The translations under genes were made by a program, and so were the position numbers. Positions 54,772 to 61,859 of a stretch of DNA of 64,000 nt are shown in pieces. The notes under the pieces are model-generated. The model saw nothing but the letters and a program-made list of their open reading frames with translations, was not told the DNA's origin and made no database searches. Within the stretch, counting starts at the first letter, position 1. Every line of letters starts with the position of its first letter. Source of the stretch: UBA1141 sp963665155 (GTDB taxonomy: Bacteria > Chloroflexota > Dehalococcoidia > Lucifugimonadales > UBA3495); assembly GCA_963665155.2 (NCBI GenBank), contig OY761986.2, positions 1,054,001 to 1,118,000 of the forward strand, written 5' to 3'.

Positions 54772-55620
54772 TTACTTAGGATTACTATCACTGCCGCCGT
54801 TAGCATCGCCAGGTTCCATGCCATCCGTCGAGTCTAGGTTAGTCGAGTCTAGGCTGGTCGAGTCCGTTTGGGCCGGATCCGGGCTGGCCATGTCCACATA
54901 GGCAGGGTCGATGGAGGCAGGGTCGATGGAGGCAGGGTCGATGGAGGCAGGGTCGATGGAGGCAAGGTCGACGGAGGCAAGGTCAACGGAAGTTTGAGCT
55001 CTGACCGCGCGGATGCGACGGTAGAAGAACCAGCCCCCCAGTAGAACAATCACCACTATTATAGGAATGTCGAAGGGCCGCATCACCGCACGCATGTCTT
55101 CCCAGTTTTCTCCCAGCTTGAAGCCACCGTAAGCCAGACCCAAACTCCAGGGGAATGAGCCTATAAATGTAAAAATGCTGAACTTCAAGAAGTTCATGCG
55201 GGCTATTCCAGCAGGAATACTAATGAAGGTGCGTACGACCGGCAGCATGCGGGAAAAGAACACAATCCAATCCCCATACTTCCGAAACCAATCCTCCGCC
55301 CGGTCCACCTCTTCCCGGGTTAGCAGCACGTACTTGCCATACTTGTATAACAGGGGCCTTCCACCAAAAGCGCTTACCCAATAGGCCACCCACGAACCCA
55401 ACAGGTTGCCCAAAGCGCCGTAGAATCCGGCCATGACCACCATCCATGCCGAGTCACCCTTTTCTTCGATCAATAGCCAGCCTGCCAAGGGCATGATGAG
55501 CTCGCTGGGGAAGGGGATGGCCGCGCTTTCGATAGCCATCAAAAATACGACGCCAGGCCAGCCCATGGCGTCATAAATTTTGTTTATAATGTCCAGGAAT
55601 ATAGATTCGATGCCGCTCAT
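54772..55620 (-). CDS. DedA-family membrane protein with repeated acidic tail
   Basis: 282 residues. IESAAIPFPSELIMPLAGWLL, GALGNLLGSWVAYWVSAFGG, FFSRMLPVVRTFISIPAGIARM and FIGSFPWSLGLAYGGFKLG are the DedA (SNARE-associated/VTT) signatures, including the conserved Arg-Pro motif. A final membrane segment is at about 185-205. The family includes undecaprenyl-phosphate and phospholipid translocases. The C-terminal 75 residues are a cytoplasmic or external tail built from 15-bp tandem repeats (ASIDPASIDPASIDPASIDP). Confidence 0.9.
   Translation of the reverse strand: MSGIESIFLDIINKIYDAMGWPGVVFLMAIESAAIPFPSELIMPLAGWLLIEEKGDSAWMVVMAGFYGALGNLLGSWVAYWVSAFGGRPLLYKYGKYVLLTREEVDRAEDWFRKYGDWIVFFSRMLPVVRTFISIPAGIARMNFLKFSIFTFIGSFPWSLGLAYGGFKLGENWEDMRAVMRPFDIPIIVVIVLLGGWFFYRRIRAVRAQTSVDLASVDLASIDPASIDPASIDPASIDPAYVDMASPDPAQTDSTSLDSTNLDSTDGMEPGDANGGSDSNPK
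54827..54990. repeat. 15-bp tandem repeats in the DedA tail
   Basis: Six units from 54901 to 54990, the first four identical (GGCAGGGTCGATGGA), the last two variant. A further three-unit block, GTCGAGTCTAGG-type, is at 54827-54871. Confidence 0.9.
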
Positions 55621-55732
55621 AGGGTCTGATTTCCCATAAATTAAACTCTTTTTTCGTAGCTGGCGCTCTGCGCTCCAGCTAGTTGTTCTGTTTTTTTCTT
55701 AAACTAATTTAAATAAATATTAAGACTTGGTA

Positions 55733-55762
55733 TTGACATTGACTAGAACGCCATGCTACTCT
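55733..55762 (+). promoter_or_regulatory. Putative promoter of the small HTH gene
   Basis: TTGACA at 55733-55738 and TACTCT at 55757-55762, 18 bp apart, in an AT-rich gap upstream of the gene at 55847. Confidence 0.4.
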
Positions 55763-55846
55763 TTGTTCACCTCGATGCACCGGGGAGCCACTGTCAATGT
55801 TAACCAGTGGCAGTCAACGCGAGTGGAACTCTAAGGAGGTTACACC

Positions 55847-56071
55847 TTGGCTAGAAAGACTAAGTTGATGCAGCGTGTGGAGAGGGATCACCAGAGGCCC
55901 CTGGAGCGTCTTCTACCTGAGATGGTCAATGAGATCGGCCTTTCCAGCACCGCCGAGACGCTGGGTGTAAGCAAAGCGACTCTAGGTTACTGGTTGTTGA
56001 AACTTGGTATAAATGTACGGCGTGTAGCATTAGCTCCGGGCGAGACTCTGGAAGTGAAGCGGATCAGTTAA
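55847..56071 (+). CDS. Small helix-turn-helix protein
   Basis: 74 residues from TTG 55847, preceded by a strong AAGGAGG. The core LLPEMVNEIGLSSTAETLGVSKATLGYWLLKLGINVRRV is a helix-turn-helix with the recognition helix KATLGYWLLKL. The short C-terminus contains GETLEVKRIS. It is likely a DNA-binding regulator. It has its own promoter and a rho-independent terminator (56202-56235). Confidence 0.75.
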   Translation: MARKTKLMQRVERDHQRPLERLLPEMVNEIGLSSTAETLGVSKATLGYWLLKLGINVRRVALAPGETLEVKRIS

Positions 56072-56201
56072 CTCGGGTTGTCGGCAGCCGGTGATTTAAC
56101 GGGCCAGCCCCGAGCAAATATATCGCTCGAACCATCGACCGAGTTTCTGCCTAAGTAAATGAATCAGCCGACAAACTAGCTCGGTACACAAGGAATGTCA
56201 A

Positions 56202-56235
56202 GAGGCCCCGTCGATTGGACGGGGCCTCTTTCTTT
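56202..56235 (+). terminator. Rho-independent terminator
   Basis: GAGGCCCCGTC (56202-56212) and GACGGGGCCTC (56218-56228) form an 11-bp stem with a 5-nt loop, followed by TTTCTTT. Confidence 0.9.
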
Positions 56236-56346
56236 ATGAGTTGTTCACTTTTGGCAGAATTCTCAATTTTGGCAAAGGAACCCTTTGTAAAGGCAATTCA
56301 CCCTTGCCTGTAGCTTTTGCTTCCACACGCCAGTCCGGGAGACTCA

Positions 56347-57459
56347 TCATCCCTGGAAAATGTCTTCGGGTAAGAACGCCGACACCGTGACATTTGGAAG
56401 GTCCACAATGTTGCTGACTTTCAGGTCAACCGCCACGCTGCAAATAATGTAGGCCTGATCCCTAGTCCAACCCCGCTCTTGCAGCAAATCAATCATATTG
56501 ATCAACGCATTGCGAGCGGCCAAAGTCAGGCCGTTTTCACCCTCCTGGGTGCCGTCGTCCCGGATGGGCATGCCCATGGTGGCTATGAAATTTCTGGGCG
56601 CCGCCCACTCCGGAGGGATAAAGTAGTCCGGGTGGGCGAACCTAGGCCACTTAATGTTGTGCCTTGCCGCTTCCCCTTCATGTATCTTGAAGCGCACAAC
56701 GGCGGTGGCCCCCATTTCGATGGCGGTAATGCAACACTCGCCGTCTCCTTGGGCGAAGTGCCCATCCCCTGCGGAATATAAAGCGCCGTCGACGTTTACC
56801 GGTATTAGCAGCCTGGAGCCCTTGGTCAATTGTTTGGCGTCGACATTTCCACAATTCTCCCGGGGCGGAATGGTCCGCAAACCTTCGGTGGCCACGGGGC
56901 CTTGTGCCGGGATCGCATCTTCAGCATCGGGAGGGGCGGCGGTGCCGCCCCTCCGCACAAAATCGGCCTCCCGCTGGGCCCATTCCCGCAACTGGGCATG
57001 GGATGGAGCGATGCCCGCGGTACCCATGAACGAACCGTCAATGATACGCACTCCCGGCAGCTGCAGGGAGGTCGCCCAACCGTCCTTGATATCCCAATGG
57101 ACCAGAATTGGGTCCGTGAATATGTCCCGCAGAAACCCGGCCCCCGGCCTATTCCGGGTCCAACCGTAGGGCTGGGCGATAATGTCCGTGTACTCGATTT
57201 CCAACAGGTCTCCGGGCTTGGCGCCCTTGACGTAAACCGGGCCGGTCAACGGGTGGGCTACTTTGGCGTCAAAACCGGCCATATCCCCAACCCCGATGCT
57301 TGAATTCATCTGAACATCGGAAGCGTCCCTGGTTTCTAGGAGAACGTCCTCACCGGGGTCAACCTCCAACACGGGTGGCACGTCGGGATGCCAACGGTTG
57401 TGCCCTTTTTCCGGTTCCTGTTTCAGCCGCTTGGTGCGGTCTATTTCTATACTTTTCAT
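56347..57459 (-). CDS. Acetamidase/formamidase family protein
   Basis: 370 residues. HPLTGPVYVKGAKPGDLLEIEY, IAPSHAQLREWAQRE, RENCGNVDAKQLTKGSRLLIPVNVDGALYSAGDGHFAQGDGECCITAIEMGA and SVAVDLKVSNIVDLPNVTVSAFLP are diagnostic of FmdA/AmdA. These enzymes hydrolyse short amides to the acid and ammonia. No amide transporter is adjacent. It lies immediately downstream, on the same strand, of the broken TPP enzyme gene and may have been co-transcribed with it. Confidence 0.9.
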   Translation of the reverse strand: MKSIEIDRTKRLKQEPEKGHNRWHPDVPPVLEVDPGEDVLLETRDASDVQMNSSIGVGDMAGFDAKVAHPLTGPVYVKGAKPGDLLEIEYTDIIAQPYGWTRNRPGAGFLRDIFTDPILVHWDIKDGWATSLQLPGVRIIDGSFMGTAGIAPSHAQLREWAQREADFVRRGGTAAPPDAEDAIPAQGPVATEGLRTIPPRENCGNVDAKQLTKGSRLLIPVNVDGALYSAGDGHFAQGDGECCITAIEMGATAVVRFKIHEGEAARHNIKWPRFAHPDYFIPPEWAAPRNFIATMGMPIRDDGTQEGENGLTLAARNALINMIDLLQERGWTRDQAYIICSVAVDLKVSNIVDLPNVTVSAFLPEDIFQG

Positions 57460-57490
57460 TTAACGGTCTCCCATAACCTCGAGTGGACTT

Positions 57491-57645
57491 TTAGAGACTC
57501 CAATCATTGGGGGTATCCGGCATTGTCATGGGTTTTATCATCACCTCAACCAAAGCCGCTTGGCCCGCCTCAGTCGCCTCGATGGCCCGACGGAATGCGG
57601 AAACCAACTCACTTGGCTGTTCCACCCTTTCGGCGTAGGCGCCTA
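57491..57645 (-). pseudogene. C-terminal piece of the split TPP enzyme
   Basis: On the minus strand this piece encodes GAYAERVEQPSELVSAFRRA, then IEATEAGQAALVEVMIKP and a stop at 57491. That is the end of an acetolactate-synthase-type enzyme. Joined at a single CTAG to the piece ending at 59657, it gives one continuous frame (VRLSLGAYAERV). The intervening 2 kb is a MITE plus an IS1182-type element. Confidence 0.8.
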
Positions 57646-57791
57646 GTATTACAACGACGCTTTCTCAAATTGGTCAGTTTTGGGGCAGAAATCGCTTCGC
57701 GGAACGCAAGACCACAAAGCTGTCAGCCCACGCGCCTAACAGCCATGAAGAGGTGCTCAAGGCCCCTTTTTTGTGATCCGTCGTTGTAATA
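57646..57791. mobile_element. 146-bp MITE with IS701-type ends
   Basis: Perfect 13-bp inverted ends are TATTACAACGACG (57646-57658) and CGTCGTTGTAATA (57779-57791), each flanked by CTAG. The outer ten bases, TATTACAACG, equal those of the IS701-type element at 6402-7871. It has no coding capacity. It sits exactly beside the IS1182-type element. Confidence 0.85.
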
Positions 57792-59579
57792 CTAGAAACC
57801 CGGCTGAAAAGCCCTGCTGTGACGGGATGGCGTGGAGGATAACCAGTGGACTGTAAGTCTGAGGCTAAGAGTGACCCAGTTGGCTGCGGCCAATATGAAT
57901 TGGGTAGTAACGATGGGCGACCCTGGGGCTTGCTGGTCCGGTTTATCGTGAGAGGAGCCTGGAGCCGGAGATATCATCCCCATCTTGGTAGCCACCAGGG
58001 TCAGGTTGGCCACCGTGGCCGCCATGAGTAGTTGGAATCGGGTCTTGGCTCGGCCGAAGTAGCGAGATTGGCGGACCCCCAGTTGCGCCAGCCGCGCCAG
58101 GCGATGCTCGGCCGCCTGGCGCAGCCTACGGTATTCAGCAAAGCCCTCACTCCGCTGGAAGTCCCGGGCTTGTTGCAAGAGCGCCTCTTGGGGATGCAGG
58201 GCTACGGTGCGTCCCGCCCCGTACCGCGCCGCCACGCACTGGGACCGCAGGGGGCATACGCCGCAGACCGCCGGGTCGAATTGGAAACTCCGGGCCAGGT
58301 AGGTCCGACCCAACCGGTTGGTCCGGGTGCCGAAGGTCCGCAGGGTGTGGGTAACATTACCGGCTGGGCAGGTGCAGGTTCCTGCCTCCAAGTCGATCTG
58401 GAAGTCCTCCTTGGGGAAGCAGGCCTTATTAGGGCGACCCGGCACCTTGGCTATTAGAGTCCGACCAGCATCGGCAAAGGCCTGCCGCGTCCCGCCATCC
58501 CCATAGGCCGCATCCCCGATAGTCTCCTCCACCGCTATGCCCGTGTTCTCCTCACTCTGCTCCACCAGTTCCAGGACTCCAGTGTTGTCACCGGCATTGC
58601 CGGGCAGGATGTCTACCGCGGTCACCAGTTGGGAATCGGTATCCACCACCACCGCAGCCTTATGTCCGTCGAAGCGTTTGCTGCTGCTTTTACGGCCGTG
58701 GCGCATCTCCGGGTCGTGTACCGAAGGGATGCGGTCCCGGCTTACCCCATCCTTCAGGGCTGGGCCATCCTCCTGGCGTTCCACATCCTGCAGTAACAGT
58801 TGCCCCAGCAACTCCGCCGCTTCCACTATACCCTGGCGCTGGGGGCTCTCCTCGGGGAACTGACCCTGGACCTGACGGGCCAGCTCCAACACCAGGTCGG
58901 CATCGGCTACTATCTTCTGCAGTAAGGCTTGCCGCTCTTTCTGGTTGTCCCAGTCAATCTCTGCCTCTCCCTTCACACTGGAGCCAAAGTAGAGTTCCAG
59001 ACCGTGTCTCAAGGCCCATTCCTCGGGCCGCGTCCCATCCAGGTCCGAAAGCGCCCGCACTACCTGGACTATGCCGTCGGCCAGCAAGTTGTAGGTGTCC
59101 TTGACCGCCCCTCGGCCCAGAATGTAGGTGGTGTCTACCGCCACCTTCATCCGGCGTCCTTTCAGGTATCCGGTCTGCCGGGCGAATTGGAGGCTGCGCT
59201 GAAAGACGGCCCGCACCCGGTCGTGGAGGATCAGCTGGGCTCGAAACAGCTGCAGCGTGCTCTTGGCAAAGGGCCGGTCCTCCACCTCAATCCCCAACGC
59301 CACCTTCCACCGGATATCAAAATCCGCCCGCTGTTTGGCTTCGGCGTCGCTGACTTTGTCGTAGGCTTGCAACAACAGCGCAGTGGCCACCAGACTTGGG
59401 GGCACGCTATCCCGGCCATTGTCTGGGCAATATAGCTCGGCGAACTCTTCGTCTCGAAATAGCTGTCCCCGCAGGGAGGCCAGGAAGCCATAGAAGGAGC
59501 CCCGGCCCACATAGTCCAGGTACAGGTGATCCGCTTCCAGCAGCCCTCGTTGCGCCGACCGTACTCCCAGCATCCTCAA
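57792..59579 (-). CDS. IS1182-family DDE transposase
   Basis: 595 residues. Features are FRDEEFAELYCPDNGRDSVPPSLVATALLLQ, the first Asp in VAVDTTYILGRGAV, the second in IGDAAYGDGGTRQAFADAG, the Cys cluster CTCPAGN...CGVCPLRSQC and the third acidic region EHRLARLAQLGVRQSRYFG. The stop codon TAG is supplied by the CTAG shared with the neighbouring MITE, so the C-terminus reaches the very end of the element. No frame break, so possibly active. Confidence 0.9.
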   Translation of the reverse strand: MRMLGVRSAQRGLLEADHLYLDYVGRGSFYGFLASLRGQLFRDEEFAELYCPDNGRDSVPPSLVATALLLQAYDKVSDAEAKQRADFDIRWKVALGIEVEDRPFAKSTLQLFRAQLILHDRVRAVFQRSLQFARQTGYLKGRRMKVAVDTTYILGRGAVKDTYNLLADGIVQVVRALSDLDGTRPEEWALRHGLELYFGSSVKGEAEIDWDNQKERQALLQKIVADADLVLELARQVQGQFPEESPQRQGIVEAAELLGQLLLQDVERQEDGPALKDGVSRDRIPSVHDPEMRHGRKSSSKRFDGHKAAVVVDTDSQLVTAVDILPGNAGDNTGVLELVEQSEENTGIAVEETIGDAAYGDGGTRQAFADAGRTLIAKVPGRPNKACFPKEDFQIDLEAGTCTCPAGNVTHTLRTFGTRTNRLGRTYLARSFQFDPAVCGVCPLRSQCVAARYGAGRTVALHPQEALLQQARDFQRSEGFAEYRRLRQAAEHRLARLAQLGVRQSRYFGRAKTRFQLLMAATVANLTLVATKMGMISPAPGSSHDKPDQQAPGSPIVTTQFILAAANWVTLSLRLTVHWLSSTPSRHSRAFQPGF

Positions 59580-59656
59580 CCTCCCACACCCATTTATTAA
59601 ATCTCTTGCCCAGTATATCGGGACAGCCTAGGTCAGGGTACTTTTCGGCCGGAGTT
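57796..59656 (-). mobile_element. IS1182-type insertion sequence inside a TPP enzyme gene
   Basis: 1861 bp. The left end AAACCCGGCTGAAAAG (57796-57811) and the inverted right end AACTCCGGCCGAAAAG (59656-59641) match at 13 of 16 positions. CTAG stands at both borders (57792-57795 and 59657-59660). Removing this element, the MITE and the extra CTAG copies restores the host reading frame exactly. Confidence 0.85.
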
Positions 59657-60629
59657 CTAGGGACAGCCGCACCGTTTGGGCTGGCATAGAGGTGGACGGC
59701 ATGTTCAAGAGCCTGGATGGCGGCGCAGCGGTGGGGCTGTCCATTGACAATATCCCTCCGCCGGTGCCTCCGTTGTTGACTACTACCGTTAATGTGGGCA
59801 GTCCCATGCGGACGGCGGTCTCGATCTCCATGCCGGTCATGCCAAAGGATGCGTCCCCCAGCAAGTGCACCACCAAATGGTCGGGACGGCCCAGCTTGGC
59901 TCCAATTGCTGCACCCATGGACCAACCCATGGCGGCCATTCCTCCCATGCCGATATAGTTGCGTGGTTGAGTAGCAACCCAGAACGGCGAGACGTAGCCG
60001 CGGCTACCACCGGCGTCGTGGATGGCAATGGTCTTGTCTATGTCCGCTGCTTCCATCAAATCCTGCACGACCCGGTAACCGTTGGTGGGCAGAGACGCAT
60101 CGGTGAACACCGACTCCCACTCGCCTAGCCATTTGGCCCTGGCTTGTTGTATCTCGGCCACTACTTCTTCCTTCATTCCACCTTTGCCCGGCCCCAACCG
60201 ATCTCGCACGGCGTCGATCAAACTGCGCAGCGCCAACTTGGCGTCGGCCAATATGGGAACATCGGCCTGGTAAATCTTATTCAAGTCTTCAGGGTCGGCG
60301 TTGACGTGAATCAATTTCACCCCGTCGGGTATGGGGCGGCCATCGGTGCCATTGGGCAACCTGAAGGAATTGCCCACGGCCAAAACCACATCGGCCTTGC
60401 GGTTGATGTGGACCGCTTGACCCGTAGCGAAGCGGCTCTTGGGATATACGCCCAGACCCAAGGACAATGGATGGTTCTCGGGAAAGACGCCCTTCCCCAC
60501 CAAGGTGGTAGCCACCGGCATGGACAGAAGCTCCGCCAATTCCCGGGCCTCGTCCCAGGCTTCCGCCGAAAGCACACGGTGGATGGGGCAATGACCGCGC
60601 AGTAGCCAACCCTCATACGCTAAAGCCAT
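59657..60629 (-). pseudogene. Thiamine-diphosphate enzyme (acetolactate-synthase-like), middle and most of the C-terminal domain
   Basis: The frame begins in the central domain (VLSAEAWDEARELAELLSMPVATTLVGKGVFPENHPLSLG) and continues to the TPP-binding region (HDAGGSRGYVSPFW, MGGMAAMGWSMGAAIGAKLG, LLGDASFGMTGMEIETAVRMGLPTLTVVVNNGG). The N-terminal pyrimidine-binding domain of about 190 residues is absent. The DNA upstream of 60629 does not encode it, so the gene was already 5'-truncated. It is then cut at CTAG by mobile elements; its last 50 residues are at 57491-57645. Family: acetolactate synthase / oxalyl-CoA decarboxylase-like, substrate unknown. Confidence 0.8.
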
Positions 60630-60771
60630 ACAAGAAGACCATCCAAGTGATAGCGAAGTGCCAAACGGCGAAGGTAAACCATCGCACAGATTACCAACGA
60701 GTTGGCCACACGGGCCTGAAGCGAATTTAGTAGGTAAAATTTAGTAAATAGAATTAAAAGGAGATAGTCCA

Positions 60772-61146
60772 ATGCCAGCAAACACACCAGCCGACTGCGA
60801 CCACCAAGTTATCGCGGCAATCAATGCCGGCGATATTGAAACCGCTCTGTCACTCTACGAGTCCGGGGCCACTTTCGTGGGGGAACCTGGCAAACCTGCC
60901 ACCGGCACCGATGCAATCCGGGAGGTCTTGGGCGGATTTCTGGCTATGAAGCCACATCTGACCATCGAAGTGCCCATCGTAGTTGAGTCGGGCGACACCG
61001 CATTGCTGCATTCTCACTGGACGTTGAAGGGCACCGGCCCCGACGGCGCGCCTGTTGAGATGGACATGCAAGGCACTGAGGTAGTGCGTAAGCAGGCCGA
61101 CGGCACCTGGAAGTTCATCATCGACAATCCGTTCAGCGCTGGCTAA
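60772..61146 (+). CDS. SnoaL-like / nuclear-transport-factor-2-fold protein
   Basis: 124 residues from ATG 60772 behind AAGGAG. Pattern: DCDHQVIAAINAGDIETALSLYESGATFVGEPG...GTDAIREVLGGFLAMKPHLTIEVPIVVESGDTALLHSHWTLKG, ending DGTWKFIIDNPFSAG. This is the cone-shaped NTF2 fold of DUF4440/SnoaL-type proteins, which include isomerases, hydrolases and binding proteins. The function of this one is unknown. Confidence 0.85.
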   Translation: MPANTPADCDHQVIAAINAGDIETALSLYESGATFVGEPGKPATGTDAIREVLGGFLAMKPHLTIEVPIVVESGDTALLHSHWTLKGTGPDGAPVEMDMQGTEVVRKQADGTWKFIIDNPFSAG

Positions 61147-61267
61147 GTGTCGGCCCACGCAGCCGTTAAAGCCACCCGCTGAGCAATATTTTTCACGTCA
61201 ATGTACTAGCGGCCAAGTGCCGTGGCCGCTAGTTGAATCGGAGCGAAAACGCCGAGGGAATCAAGGC

Positions 61268-61798
61268 ATGGCCAGAATCGCATTTGCCACATTCGGTGTC
61301 CTTAGAGCCCCTTTGGACGACCCTCAAACACAAGGCTTCATTAACATCGCCAACATCGCCAACATCGCCGAATCGGTTTTCGGTTCGGCGATAGGCACCA
61401 AAGGGTTCCTAGGCGCCCCCAACATGGATATGGACATGGGGAACCGGCCTAAACCTCGGTTTTTCGTCGCGGATAAACACGTTTTCGCCCCAACTACTTT
61501 CTCCCTATGGGCCGATCTAGAATCGGTCTTTGCTTTCGCTTACAACGGCATACACGCCGAAGCGTTGAAACATCGCAAAGAATGGTTTCTAACGCCGGAA
61601 TGGCCGACTTACGTGGCATGGTGGGTGGACGACAACCACGAACCGGATTGGGCTGAAGCCTGCGACAGATTGGAGCAAATCCACGATCAAGGTCCTACCC
61701 CGCATGCCTTCGATTTCGGAAAAACCTTTGACCCGGATGGCGTTGAATACCGGCTGGACTCCAATATAATTCAAGACCGCAAAACAACGGTGAGTTAG
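61268..61798 (+). CDS. DUF3291 family protein
   Basis: 176 residues from ATG 61268, chosen because the family begins ARIAFATFGVLRAPLDDPQTQGF. WADLESVFAFAYNGIHAEALKHRKEWFL, YVAWWVDDNHEPDWAEACDRLEQIHDQGPTPHAFDF complete the DUF3291 pattern (ferredoxin-like fold). A 9-bp unit, AACATCGCC, is present three times (61343-61369), inserting INIANIANIA after the first helix. Function unknown. Confidence 0.75.
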   Translation: MARIAFATFGVLRAPLDDPQTQGFINIANIANIAESVFGSAIGTKGFLGAPNMDMDMGNRPKPRFFVADKHVFAPTTFSLWADLESVFAFAYNGIHAEALKHRKEWFLTPEWPTYVAWWVDDNHEPDWAEACDRLEQIHDQGPTPHAFDFGKTFDPDGVEYRLDSNIIQDRKTTVS

Positions 61799-61859
61799 CT
61801 AACGACATGGGCCCAGCTCACCAGCCGGTGTCTTGCCAAATTTTCAGCGAGGTCTAAAC

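Noticed and set aside
54901..54990. Possible CRISPR-like array
   Set aside because: The 15-bp units are contiguous with no spacers and lie in frame in a coding tail.
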